DNA of 36,423 nucleotides from a virus. The notes below the pieces were generated by a model. The model was not told where the DNA came from, made no database searches, and saw only the letters and a program-made list of their open reading frames with translations. The translations under genes were made by a program, and so were the position numbers. Numbering within the stretch: the first letter of the stretch is position 1; each line of letters starts with the position of its first letter. The stretch covers positions 1 to 36,423 of IMG/VR virus record IMGVR_UViG_3300020165_000065, one strand, 5' to 3'. Of the stretch, positions 25,800 through 34,212 are shown one piece after another.

Positions 25800-26387
25800 T
25801 TATATATTATCGTTTTTTGATTTTTGTTCCACCATATAATCCATATAAGTATTTTGTGGAGTATATGCTTGTACTTCCTGATTTGGAACATTTTCGCCTT
25901 CTTTATTCTTTAAAGGAGTACCACTTGTTGGGTTAGGAGTAAAATTATTTTTAGTAGATGGATATTGTTTTAATTGATATGTACCATCTTGACCAACGGT
26001 ATTAAGTTTATTGGGTGCTATTCTATTAGGACCTCCTGATCCTCCTTGTCTTACTCCAGCTTCACTTGATTCTATATCTAAAGCAGTAATTTTAAGAGCG
26101 GGGGATGTGCTATCTTCAGGTGTTATACCATTTTCATACAAAATAGAATTTTGATTTGTTCTAGAATCTTGTAAATATGGATTTTGTGCTGAATAAACTT
26201 GTTCAAATCCACTCCCAGCTGTCATACCATCTACAACAATAACAGGATCATTAATTGGACCTCCTTCAGGTTCTGGGTTTTGGGTGTCTAAATTAGTTTT
26301 ATTAAAACTATCTCTTAAGGATTGTTTTGGACCTTTCCTAATTCTTTCTTCTATTGCTCTATCTAAATTATTTGTTCCGATTGCCAT
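25800..26387 (-). CDS. Proline/asparagine-rich phage protein next to gp6, function unknown
   Basis: This 195-residue, low-complexity-looking product is rich in Asn, Pro, Gly, Gln and Thr. It has a charged start (NNLDRAIEERIRKGPKQSLR) and a long flexible middle (EPEGGPINDPVIVVDGM and SGGPNRIAPNKLNTVG). No domain is recognised. It is preceded by an A-rich stretch instead of a Shine-Dalgarno site and follows gp6 by 11 bases. It could be a linker or disordered tail component. Coding status is supported by tight packing and an uninterrupted frame. Confidence 0.72.
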   Translation of the reverse strand: MAIGTNNLDRAIEERIRKGPKQSLRDSFNKTNLDTQNPEPEGGPINDPVIVVDGMTAGSGFEQVYSAQNPYLQDSRTNQNSILYENGITPEDSTSPALKITALDIESSEAGVRQGGSGGPNRIAPNKLNTVGQDGTYQLKQYPSTKNNFTPNPTSGTPLKNKEGENVPNQEVQAYTPQNTYMDYMVEQKSKNDNI

Positions 26388-26398
26388 TTTTTTTTATT

Positions 26399-28261
26399 TT
26401 ATAGTGGTACTACTCTACCTTTAATGTCAGTATTAGGATATTTAATTTCAAATATCATTGGGTCTATTGAAGGATACACAACATCATTTACAGTTGCTCC
26501 TGGGATGTCATATGCATAATCACTATACCCCAAAGATACTCCTGATAAATTATTTACTGTTATATTTTTTACAGTTTGGACTCCTTCTACTTTATCTAAA
26601 AGAATATATAAATTATTAAGTAAAATAGGTTGATTAATCTGCCAATTATCTACTGCAAAGAAATTAGTTAATGATGTTATACATTTAGTAATAGTTTCAT
26701 TATTATTAAAATTAGGTAATACTATAATATCAAATATTACTTCTATATTAATAATAAAAGCATCTTTAATTTTAACAGAATCATTAATCATTCTATACTC
26801 TGCTAAGTAAGTTTGTAAATTTTGTTTCATTAAAGGTGAAGCTGTTCTTAAATTACCATTAGCATCATATGTTAAAACAAATAAATCTAACATTGTAGGT
26901 AATTCACCAGGTTGAAATTCATTTATTTTTACTGGGGCTGCATATGCTTTTGCTATAGTACCCAAATTAGAAGGCATAGATAAAGCTCTTATTAAATAAT
27001 CTTCTTTTGTTACAGTACGTAATTGATTTTGGAAGTTACCAACAGCATTTAATCTTAATTCTTCAACAGTATCACCATCTTGACCCCCATCAGCTGCTAA
27101 TTCATTATTTGAAGAAACTGATTTAAATATTTGATTTGCTAATGCTGTATCTGGTAGGTTGGGGTTTACAAATGTAAAATTAGTATCATCTAATACAGTT
27201 AAAGTACCAGCTTCAACATTAGATCCAATTCCCCCTCCTGTTAGATATCTAAAATTTAAAGTTGTATTATATGGAGCAATACCATAAGTATTTGTAAATA
27301 TAAAATTTAAAGGTGAAAAAGCAGTTGTTAATTGATCTCTTTCAAATGACAATCCTAAACCTACATTATCTGGGTTTGGAACTATTTGCTCATCATTATT
27401 TGTTGTTGCCCCCGCTCCAAATTGAATTTGTAATGACCCTGAGTCTATAAAACGTGATACAAATCTTCTTTGCACTTGTTTTAATCTAAGTAAATATGGA
27501 GCATCTTCTTCTATATTGAATTGTGGGTCATTTGTATTTGTGTTTCTAATCGTATCATATACGTTTTCTTGCGCCATATTGGGCACTTCATACCAGGTAT
27601 TGCCATCTGTATCTACGCAGTCTAATATGCCTATAATATTAGTATCTTTAATATTTCTTTCATCAAATCTTTTTGAGGCATTAAATGTAAATGATGTTGT
27701 ATTAATAGTTGCAGATATTGCTTTTCTTGTTTTCTTTAATAAGAAATATGTTGGGTTATTACCTGAAATTTGATATACTGATGTAGTTGTAGGATTTAAT
27801 GATCCTGATGCTGAGAAGTCAATTACATCTTCAATTAAAAACTTTATATTACTGTCTAAATTAGAAGTAATTTGAGTATTTTCTGGAATAATCATGGCAT
27901 AGTTGTAATCTGGAACATATTCACCACTTTCTAATATAGCTGGTACTTGTTGGTAAAAGTCAAGATTTACACTAGCTGCTGTTGTTACTTTAGGAGTATA
28001 TCCTAATAAGTAAGCCATTTGGTATAAATTTTCCTGCTGTCTTGCTTTTTGAATAAATGTTTCTTGTATTTGGTTATCTAAATAAAAAGATAACACATCA
28101 CCTACATAAGATGCCATTTCCATAAACAACATACCTGTAGAGGTATCTGTAAAATCATTATAGGTATTAGGGAAATATGTTTTTGAATATTGTATTAAAG
28201 AATTTCTAAATTGGTTGAAATCTTTATTAATATATCTTATGTCTCGTTTTAAATCTGCCAT
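26399..28261 (-). CDS. 6: Baseplate wedge protein, gp6-like
   Basis: The 620-residue product is close in length to T4 gp6 (660). The N-terminus DIRYINKDFNQFRNSLIQYS, followed by TYFPNTYNDF and GMLFMEMASYVGDVLSFYLD, is the hallmark start of gp6-family wedge proteins. QETFIQKARQQENLYQMAYL and LLGYTP follow. The C-terminal half has the baseplate-J-like core, including LRTVTKEDYLIRALSMPSNL and INIEVIFDIIVLPNFNN. gp6 joins the wedges into the baseplate ring that drives sheath contraction. Its start overlaps the gp25 stop by one base, the same gene order as in many T4-like phages (gp25 then gp6). Confidence 0.92.
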   Translation of the reverse strand: MADLKRDIRYINKDFNQFRNSLIQYSKTYFPNTYNDFTDTSTGMLFMEMASYVGDVLSFYLDNQIQETFIQKARQQENLYQMAYLLGYTPKVTTAASVNLDFYQQVPAILESGEYVPDYNYAMIIPENTQITSNLDSNIKFLIEDVIDFSASGSLNPTTTSVYQISGNNPTYFLLKKTRKAISATINTTSFTFNASKRFDERNIKDTNIIGILDCVDTDGNTWYEVPNMAQENVYDTIRNTNTNDPQFNIEEDAPYLLRLKQVQRRFVSRFIDSGSLQIQFGAGATTNNDEQIVPNPDNVGLGLSFERDQLTTAFSPLNFIFTNTYGIAPYNTTLNFRYLTGGGIGSNVEAGTLTVLDDTNFTFVNPNLPDTALANQIFKSVSSNNELAADGGQDGDTVEELRLNAVGNFQNQLRTVTKEDYLIRALSMPSNLGTIAKAYAAPVKINEFQPGELPTMLDLFVLTYDANGNLRTASPLMKQNLQTYLAEYRMINDSVKIKDAFIINIEVIFDIIVLPNFNNNETITKCITSLTNFFAVDNWQINQPILLNNLYILLDKVEGVQTVKNITVNNLSGVSLGYSDYAYDIPGATVNDVVYPSIDPMIFEIKYPNTDIKGRVVPL

Positions 28262-28668
28262 TATTGTAGTAATATAGTTATGTCATCAGTTATCCCAAAG
28301 TTTGCTACAGTATATGTTAATGTAAAACTTATAGTATTTCTATCAGGTTGATTATCAAATAGAATTTCTTTTATATCTACTTGTGGGAAATAATTTTTAA
28401 TATCATTTTGTATTCGTTCTTGTAATTCGTCGGTTGTTCGATCTAAAACATTTTCAAATAATAAATTTCTTAAATCTGCCCCAAACATAGGATTAAATAC
28501 TCTTTCTCCTCTATTGGTTAATAAATAATTGATTAAATTGGATTTTGTTTGCTCTCTAGTTGTAAATGTAGGTACAAAAACAGCAGGCCCATTTAAGGGA
28601 AATCCAAACCCAACAGCTTTACGGCCTACTGAGTCAATTGGAAATCTGTTTTGTAAAATTCTTGCCAT
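28261..28668 (-). CDS. 25: Baseplate wedge protein, gp25-like
   Basis: The 135-residue product matches the gp25/GpW small wedge family in size and pattern. Near residue 48 it has NLINYLLTNRGERVFNPMFG, the conserved NRGERxxxPxFG signature, followed by LRNLLFENVLDRTTDELQER. In T4 this protein sits with gp6 and gp53 in the inner baseplate wedge and starts sheath assembly. It is coupled to gp6 by a one-base stop/start overlap. The start codon at 28668 is preceded by A/T-rich sequence with no Shine-Dalgarno match. Confidence 0.93.
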   Translation of the reverse strand: MARILQNRFPIDSVGRKAVGFGFPLNGPAVFVPTFTTREQTKSNLINYLLTNRGERVFNPMFGADLRNLLFENVLDRTTDELQERIQNDIKNYFPQVDIKEILFDNQPDRNTISFTLTYTVANFGITDDITILLQ

Positions 28669-28672
28669 TTAT

Positions 28673-29017
28673 TTATTTTTTTAACAATCCTGATATTTGT
28701 GCCATATCAACTTCACCTGGGGGTAATGATCCATTAATTGCATCTCCGCCTTGTGGGTTAAATTTAGGTTGTACTTGAGCTGATGTAAATTGTCCGCTCA
28801 TATCACCTAATATATTTGAATATGCTGATCTTTTTTCTTCCGCACTCATAACAGGTTGTTGTGGAGTTTGTTGCTCTACAACAGTTTGATGAGGTACTGA
28901 TGCTATAGTTGTAACTTTTGGAGTCTTAACAGCTTCCAGTAAAATTTCCTTCAATTCTTCTTGAATTGCTTCTTTTACTGATTCTTTAATTAGAGTTTTT
29001 AATTGTGATGACTTCAT
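28673..29017 (-). CDS. Small phage protein with leader-like N-terminus
   Basis: The 114-residue product begins MKSSQLKTLIKESVKEAIQE, an amphipathic charged helix, and reaches L26-L-E-A29, which fits the T4 gp21-type cleavage rule. The remaining sequence is Gln/Pro-rich (TVVEQQTPQQPVMSAEEKRS) and ends PPGEVDMAQISGLLKK. No domain is recognised. The N-terminal helix resembles that of the 220-residue acidic protein at 4423-5085. A late-promoter-like motif lies only 5 bases (AAAAA) before the ATG. It might be a capsid- or baseplate-associated small protein; the sequence cannot tell. Confidence 0.72.
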   Translation of the reverse strand: MKSSQLKTLIKESVKEAIQEELKEILLEAVKTPKVTTIASVPHQTVVEQQTPQQPVMSAEEKRSAYSNILGDMSGQFTSAQVQPKFNPQGGDAINGSLPPGEVDMAQISGLLKK

Positions 29018-29022
29018 TTTTT

Positions 29023-29033
29023 ATTATAAATAT
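29023..29033 (-). promoter_or_regulatory. Candidate late promoter ATATTTATAAT, 5 bases before an ATG
   Basis: The minus strand reads ATATTTATAATAAAAAATG. With TATAAT as a -10 element the transcript would begin at or beside the start codon, giving a leaderless message. It is the closest spacing among the six copies and would drive the small gene, gp25 and gp6. Confidence 0.6.
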
Positions 29034-29049
29034 TAAATTATTAAATTTT

Positions 29050-30702
29050 TTAATCTCCTTCAAAGAAACTTCCAGTTGATAGAGAAATTATTCCCCCCTG
29101 ATTAGATTGGATTTCTTTTGTAAACCCAGGTGGATCATAATCTTTAAATACAACTGTGTATTTAAGTAAATATTGCCCGGGTTCAGCATATTGAATTTTA
29201 ACTTCTATAGCTTCTCGATCTACGGTTTTCACTGTTACTACATTTCCATCTTCACCACTACCGGCGTTATTAAAATTTGAATCAATTCTTACCTTAACTT
29301 CACCTTGTAAATAACTACCATATTCAGGCTGGCCATAGTCTCCTTGAACGTATTGATTTTGAACTTCATTACCTCCTGTGTCTATTTTTAAATAAACAGA
29401 TTTATTAGGTTGTGTGGTTTCAACAAATATTTGTTTATAATAAGTACCAGACCCATTTTGTACAATAGGTAAAGTAATATCTAAATCAGACATAGTTACA
29501 CCATTAGGTAGTAATACAGTAACTGGGGGTAGTGGTGGAGGGTTTGTACCCCCAGGTGCTGTTGTATTTCCATCTGTACCCCCACCACTTACATTTCCAT
29601 CACCATCTATTCTATCATCATCATCAGCTTCTTCCATATTATCAAGAACCCATTTATTTTGCCAATATCTAACATTAAGTGAATCAACATTAAATTTAAC
29701 TTCATCTATTAATACTTTAACTGATGTACTATATGAATATGCTCCTCGTTCTTCCATAGTACCAATTGGTGGTCCTATATTATAAACATTAATTCCTTTA
29801 AATATATTAAAATTAGAAGGATTTATGTTTGTTGCTTTTACTCTTCTTTGTGGGAATGAATATTCATTATCATCATTATATTCTATAGTTAATCTCCAAT
29901 CAAAACCAGCATTATATCCAAATCTACCACTTTCATCTTTAATTATTTGCTGGCCAGATCCTGGGTCTATTTCACCCTTTGTGTAGTTACCATCAGGGTC
30001 TAATGGAATAAAAATTGTAGGTTGTCTTTGATATAAAAGAGGATTACCACTATTAGGGCTTAGTTGTGATAATAAATCATCTTCATTGGCAGTATTTAGG
30101 TTTGGGTTTACAAAATTTCCGGATTCAGCTGCTACATTTCCTATTTCATTAATTAAATCATTTACTTCTTGTTGAGTCATAGGCCCACCATCTTCACCCC
30201 CATTTTGTGCTAATTCTTCAATGCAAACATTTAACACACCATCTAAAGTTTGTAATTTTGTAACTATAGTTTGAGCAGCTTCTTGTATAGTTTTACCGGC
30301 AGATGGTACTACTTTAAGAGCACCTTTAGCTCCTTTTAATAAATCACCTAAAGTATCTAAAGAATCTGCTAGAAGTGTAATAACATTTATAGGAATACCA
30401 ACACCTGGTGGGACTGATGTTGGTATAGGGATGGCTTTTATTACCTTAACGGCTGTACTTACCGTAGTAACTATAGTATTGGTAGTTTCAGCTGTAGCTT
30501 CTACAGTATTAAAAGCACCAACAACATTTTCAAGAGCTCCCTGTATTTGGTTTTTTTGTTTTACTATATTTAGTAATTCTGCTTTTGGGGGGCAGGATGC
30601 CTTAAATCTATCTATAAGAGCATCAATAGCAACTTCAAACTTAGTTAAGTTTTTAATTACTTTTGTAATTGTTTTTATTAGAAGGCTAGATAGAAACGAC
30701 AT
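29050..30702 (-). CDS. Baseplate-cluster structural protein, helical N-terminus and beta C-terminus
   Basis: The product has 550 residues. Residues 1-175 are mostly helical and hydrophobic (SLLIKTITKVIKNLTKFEVA and GVGIPINVITLLADSLDTLG), possibly coiled or membrane-interacting. A mixed region with VYNIGPPIGTMEERGAYSYS and KVLIDEVKFNVDSLNVRYW follows, then a Gly/Pro linker (GNVSGGGTDGNTTAPGGTNP) and a beta-rich C-terminal domain (QYLLKYTVVFKDYDPPGFTK). It sits between the spike-like gene and gp25, overlapping the former by one base. A hub- or tape-associated role is possible. I recognise no family. Confidence 0.75.
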   Translation of the reverse strand: MSFLSSLLIKTITKVIKNLTKFEVAIDALIDRFKASCPPKAELLNIVKQKNQIQGALENVVGAFNTVEATAETTNTIVTTVSTAVKVIKAIPIPTSVPPGVGIPINVITLLADSLDTLGDLLKGAKGALKVVPSAGKTIQEAAQTIVTKLQTLDGVLNVCIEELAQNGGEDGGPMTQQEVNDLINEIGNVAAESGNFVNPNLNTANEDDLLSQLSPNSGNPLLYQRQPTIFIPLDPDGNYTKGEIDPGSGQQIIKDESGRFGYNAGFDWRLTIEYNDDNEYSFPQRRVKATNINPSNFNIFKGINVYNIGPPIGTMEERGAYSYSTSVKVLIDEVKFNVDSLNVRYWQNKWVLDNMEEADDDDRIDGDGNVSGGGTDGNTTAPGGTNPPPLPPVTVLLPNGVTMSDLDITLPIVQNGSGTYYKQIFVETTQPNKSVYLKIDTGGNEVQNQYVQGDYGQPEYGSYLQGEVKVRIDSNFNNAGSGEDGNVVTVKTVDREAIEVKIQYAEPGQYLLKYTVVFKDYDPPGFTKEIQSNQGGIISLSTGSFFEGD

Positions 30703-31934
30703 TATTTAGATTTACTTACTTTAGATTTATACATTTGAATTTTATTAAGCATTGTTTGTGCTTTAACAAGTGTTTGTGTAGCAGGAGCTGGGATAGCTGC
30801 GTTAGGGACAAAAGGAATTGGTGTACCAATTGGTGTTCCTAATGCACTACATAATGATATTAATGATGTCATTAATGATGAAAAATCTGAAAGAAACTTA
30901 TCACCTAATATTATGGGTTCAGTAGCACCCTTATCACCTAAATAAATTTCAGGAGATGATACTATGGTTTTTGGGGTATCTATATTTACACTATTTACTG
31001 AGTTTAGATTTATAGTATCAAAAGATGAAAGTAAAATAGAATCTGATTTTGAATTAAATAATAATCTACCTGAATTTAAAATTACTTGTTCTTCTTTAAA
31101 AATAGGAGCTGCTGTTGGTGATGAAGCATATGATTTATAACTTTTACTAGCTAAATCAATTGGTACTTCTTGAGTAGTTGTTAAATAAATACTAGATTTA
31201 TCTGTGTTTATGTCTTCTACTTGTGGAATCCAAGGGTCACTATCTTCTTCATGTTGTCCATTTTTTATTATTGTAATAGCATCACCGTTTTCTCCTGATT
31301 TAGACCATGTATTGGGGATTGTTGCATCTTTATTAGTTGAACCAAATCTAAGAGATTGTCCCCATCTTCCTTGATATATTAAATCACCTTCATAGGGTTG
31401 AAGATTTCTTATAGATAGTTTTTCTTTAAAATCTTTACCTAAATCAATTTCAGTACTACCATCAGAAACTCTTCTAATTGAACCAGCAGTTGTTTGTTCG
31501 TAATCTTGAGATTGTGCTGCGGGTGTTGATTCCCCATTAATAGGATCTGGGATAGCATTATGATGTGTGCTATTCCAAATATTTATTGCCTGAAAGTAAT
31601 AATATGTTTGGTCATTAACATCACCTTGAACATTACTGTTTGGTAATGATATTATGTAAACTATTTCGTTTTTTAAAGGTATATTAGAATTATTAGGAAA
31701 TAAAGGTCTTGCAAAGTTATCAGTTGTAAATTGGGGGCTGGGGTTTGGGGTATTTAATTTATCAAAAAATAAACAACCTATAGAACTCCAATTGCCAAAA
31801 TCTTTAAATGCTTTGTTTTCAGTTTGTTCGTCCACCATAGCATGTCTTACCCTAGCTGCAAATACCCCAGAATTTTGAGGTTTAACTGATGGTGTGCCCT
31901 TAAGTGAATTTAATCCTGTAGGTTGTTGAGCCAT
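30702..31934 (-). CDS. Putative baseplate spike/hub protein (gp5/VgrG-like)
   Basis: The product has 410 residues. The N-terminal half (GVFAARVRHAMVDE, IVYIISLPNSN, and NLQPYEGDLIYQGRWGQSLR) resembles the OB-fold segment of gp5/VgrG spikes, including the phrase GRWGQSLRFGS. The second half has repeating short beta strands (ILNSGRLLFNSKSDSILLSS, TINLNSVNSVNIDTP) typical of a triple-stranded beta-helix needle. The C-terminus is helical and Ala/Pro-rich. No lysozyme catalytic domain is present, unlike T4 gp5. Its location just before gp25 and gp6 supports a baseplate centre role. It overlaps both neighbours by one base. Confidence 0.72.
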   Translation of the reverse strand: MAQQPTGLNSLKGTPSVKPQNSGVFAARVRHAMVDEQTENKAFKDFGNWSSIGCLFFDKLNTPNPSPQFTTDNFARPLFPNNSNIPLKNEIVYIISLPNSNVQGDVNDQTYYYFQAINIWNSTHHNAIPDPINGESTPAAQSQDYEQTTAGSIRRVSDGSTEIDLGKDFKEKLSIRNLQPYEGDLIYQGRWGQSLRFGSTNKDATIPNTWSKSGENGDAITIIKNGQHEEDSDPWIPQVEDINTDKSSIYLTTTQEVPIDLASKSYKSYASSPTAAPIFKEEQVILNSGRLLFNSKSDSILLSSFDTINLNSVNSVNIDTPKTIVSSPEIYLGDKGATEPIILGDKFLSDFSSLMTSLISLCSALGTPIGTPIPFVPNAAIPAPATQTLVKAQTMLNKIQMYKSKVSKSK

Positions 31935-32272
31935 TATTTATTTTCTTTTGAAATTTTTTCCATCTCAGCTAATAATTGTTCTTTTTCTTCTTCACTAATT
32001 CCTAATCCACCATCTTCATCTTGGTTTTGAAGCGCTCTTTGAACAATAGTAGCCATTTTAATTAGAGCATCATCATTTTTAACTCCAATTTCCATATATT
32101 CTTTAATAAGAGGAACTATAAGAGTAGCATCACCTATTTCTTGAACTAAAGGTTTTAATTCTGATATTAAAGCTACTACTTGAGTATCTCTCTTTTTTTG
32201 GTTTTGGTAGATTTCTTCTAATAAATCAGAAAATTTTTTATCCCCAAAAACGTATGAATCTAACTGTCCCAT
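31934..32272 (-). CDS. Small helical phage protein of unknown function
   Basis: The 112-residue product is mostly helical and acidic: FSDLLEEIYQNQKKRDTQVV, then VPLIKEYMEIGVKNDDALIK and a C-terminal SEEEKEQLLAEMEKISKENK. No motif is recognised. It lies directly between the late sigma factor and the spike-like gene and overlaps the latter by one base (TAATG). An exact ATATTTATAAT motif stands 10 bases before its ATG, so it is probably the first gene of the late baseplate transcription unit. It may be an assembly chaperone, but nothing in the sequence proves this. Confidence 0.75.
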   Translation of the reverse strand: MGQLDSYVFGDKKFSDLLEEIYQNQKKRDTQVVALISELKPLVQEIGDATLIVPLIKEYMEIGVKNDDALIKMATIVQRALQNQDEDGGLGISEEEKEQLLAEMEKISKENK

Positions 32273-32282
32273 AATGTTTTTG

Positions 32283-32293
32283 ATTATAAATAT
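32283..32293 (-). promoter_or_regulatory. Candidate late promoter ATATTTATAAT
   Basis: The minus strand reads GCATATTTATAATCAAAAAC, 10 bases before the ATG at 32272, in the 33-base gap after the sigma-factor gene. It would drive the baseplate operon starting with the 112-residue gene. Confidence 0.62.
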
Positions 32294-32305
32294 GCATTAT
32301 TAAAA

Positions 32306-33118
32306 CTATTTTGGTGGAAAGTAGCCATGTTCTAAATAAAACATATACTTTTCTTTAAATATAGCATATAATTTATTAGCTATTTTAGTTATTTTTGGAG
32401 TTTTAACATCTACCATCTCACGAATGTAGATATAAAGTGCCTTTTTATTAAATACATCAATGGCATCTCTTTTTCTAAATAATTCTAAAATGGCATCAGC
32501 TATAGTAGCATCATTACCTTTAGGAAATAAAACATAAATTCTATCAGTACAATATTTTACATATTGGTCTATAAATAAAGATAAACGATCTTCATATTTA
32601 TAGTCTTTATTTTCTTTTAAATTTCTACTACTAAATTCTTCATCTTCAACTAAAACTTGAGTATCATCTAATCTATTTTGTGATATAATAAATGAAGGAT
32701 CTGATGTATCTAATTGTGAGTAGTGATTTAAATCTGAAATTGCTATATTTTTTATTTTTTTACCGTAATTTTTTTGGTTGTATACTATTAACCAACGTTT
32801 AACTATAGTTCCAAAATATGAATAGGCTTTAGCTCCATTTTCAGGATTAAATAGATGTATTTTAGATAATAAAAAGGTAATTATCTCATGTTGTAAATCT
32901 TCTAAATTTTCTACCCCATCAGTATGATAAAACTTAAAAGTATGGATGATATTTTCTGTAAGTTTATAAAAACCCCAATGTATATGTTCGGCATATATAT
33001 CACTTCGCTCTTCGGGATCAGAGGAGCGATTGTATCTTACAATCGCTGCTTCTGTCACTTTTGAAAAATATACTTTTTTCTGAGGTAATGATTTATGCCT
33101 CCTTATTATTTCATCCAT
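32306..33118 (-). CDS. 55: Late-transcription sigma factor, gp55-like
   Basis: The 270-residue protein has a sigma region-2-like segment at about 69-118: GVENLEDLQHEIITFLLSKI, then YSYFGTIVKRWLIVYNQKNY. This F-G-x-I-V-K-R-W-x-I pattern is the hallmark of T4 gp55-type factors, which replace the host sigma on RNA polymerase to read late promoters. It is longer than T4 gp55 (185 residues); the extra C-terminal part (about 160-270, ending FYLEHGYFPPK) is helical and of unknown role. It lies just upstream of the baseplate operon and its motif, which fits control of late genes. Family assignment is good; promoter specificity is untested. Confidence 0.85.
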   Translation of the reverse strand: MDEIIRRHKSLPQKKVYFSKVTEAAIVRYNRSSDPEERSDIYAEHIHWGFYKLTENIIHTFKFYHTDGVENLEDLQHEIITFLLSKIHLFNPENGAKAYSYFGTIVKRWLIVYNQKNYGKKIKNIAISDLNHYSQLDTSDPSFIISQNRLDDTQVLVEDEEFSSRNLKENKDYKYEDRLSLFIDQYVKYCTDRIYVLFPKGNDATIADAILELFRKRDAIDVFNKKALYIYIREMVDVKTPKITKIANKLYAIFKEKYMFYLEHGYFPPK

Positions 33119-33126
33119 CTGCTATT

Positions 33127-33420
33127 TTATTCTTTTAATTGGAAATCATTTAGAATTTCTTGAATTTGTTTAATTTGCTTAAAGAAAAAACCTACCTCAT
33201 CATCTGACTCAAAAGATCCTTTTACATCAATTTTTTTTACCTTTTCATCGGCAACTTCTATTACCCTGGATATTTTATCTAAATAATCAAGATATCCTAA
33301 TACTATATCTTCTGCTCTTTCATTTTTCTTAAGTAAATTAAAAGTTGTATATCCTAAGACTAAAACTAAAATGCTTAAAATTGCAATTGTTACAAATAAT
33401 GTAGTTGGATAAATTTCCAT
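33127..33420 (-). CDS. Small membrane-anchored protein with coiled-coil tail
   Basis: The 97-residue product has one hydrophobic segment at about residues 7-30 (TLFVTIAILSILVLVLGYTT) after a short N-terminus, then a Lys/Glu-rich helical tail (VADEKVKKIDVKGSFESDDE, then FFKQIKQIQEILNDFQLKE). This is a single-span membrane protein, with the tail probably cytoplasmic by the positive-inside pattern (NLLKKNERAED). It lies between the HD-domain gene and the sigma-factor gene with spacings of 2 and 8 bases. The function is unknown. Lysis accessory or membrane tether are possible, neither supported directly. Confidence 0.72.
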   Translation of the reverse strand: MEIYPTTLFVTIAILSILVLVLGYTTFNLLKKNERAEDIVLGYLDYLDKISRVIEVADEKVKKIDVKGSFESDDEVGFFFKQIKQIQEILNDFQLKE

Positions 33421-33422
33421 AT

Positions 33423-34196
33423 TTATAGTTTATCAAAAATGTTTTGTAAACCTTCACTTTTAATAGAGCCTAAGGCTTTATTTTTTGTAGAGGTTTTCTT
33501 ATTATTACCCAATGTAAAATTATTTTTACTGGTATCCAAGTTATTTTTAAATTTAGGCAACCATTCAATTTCAAATTCAATTCTAGCTGCCATCATATCT
33601 GCTTGATGTAAAATAAATGGTAATGAAGTGCGTGGTTTTTGTTCTGGCATATAACCCTTTAAATATTTTTCATTAGCTGAATCATATAACCCATCATGTG
33701 TTTGGATTGCTACCATTTCATTAAATGTATATTTAATGTTATTATCTTGAAGTAAAAATAATCCTCTATCTGGGACAGCTGAAAATGCTAATTCTTTATT
33801 AAACATATAATCTTCACCTAGTTTATCTTTTCTCCATTTATCAGTTTGTGGGATATAAGCTTCATGGTTATCATCCCCCATTTTACCTAAATCATGATTA
33901 ATAGCTGAGAATACTAATTCTTCAGTAGTAAAAGTAGTCATATCACAACCAAAACCTTCCCAAACAGCAGACATTGATAAAGCAGCTTTAACTACTCTAT
34001 TAACATGATCTACATAACCTCCAGGAAAGGCAGAGTGATATTCTTTTTTATGAGCAGCAGGCATAAACATAATACGTTCCGCATACTTTTCATAAAATTT
34101 AGTTAGTTGTTCTTTACGAGGAGAGGAAATATAAGTATCAATATTACTCAAAAATTCCACCCAATTCATTTGAATTTGGTCTGCTGTTAATTTCAT
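33423..34196 (-). CDS. HD-domain metal-dependent phosphohydrolase
   Basis: The 257-residue product carries HD-superfamily metal-binding residues in order: H64 in GGYVDHVNRV, H101-D102 in AINHDLGK, H167-D168 in AIQTHDG and H197 with D200 in LHQADMMAARIEFE. Such enzymes hydrolyse phosphoester bonds in nucleotides or nucleic acids. The C-terminal tail is Lys/Asn-rich. HD-domain genes of this type are common in T4-like marine phages, where they are thought to act in nucleotide metabolism. The exact substrate cannot be read from the sequence. It is two bases upstream of the membrane protein gene. Confidence 0.84.
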   Translation of the reverse strand: MKLTADQIQMNWVEFLSNIDTYISSPRKEQLTKFYEKYAERIMFMPAAHKKEYHSAFPGGYVDHVNRVVKAALSMSAVWEGFGCDMTTFTTEELVFSAINHDLGKMGDDNHEAYIPQTDKWRKDKLGEDYMFNKELAFSAVPDRGLFLLQDNNIKYTFNEMVAIQTHDGLYDSANEKYLKGYMPEQKPRTSLPFILHQADMMAARIEFEIEWLPKFKNNLDTSKNNFTLGNNKKTSTKNKALGSIKSEGLQNIFDKL

Positions 34197-34212
34197 AACT
34201 TTTATTTTTGTA

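Noticed and set aside
5116-32293. T4-type TATAAATA late promoters firing on the plus strand
   Set aside because: No plus-strand genes follow the copies; all lie just before minus-strand starts, so the minus-strand reading is preferred.
33423-34196. dGTPase or SpoT-type HD enzyme
   Set aside because: The HD metal residues are present but substrate-specific motifs of those families were not seen, so only the general class is given.
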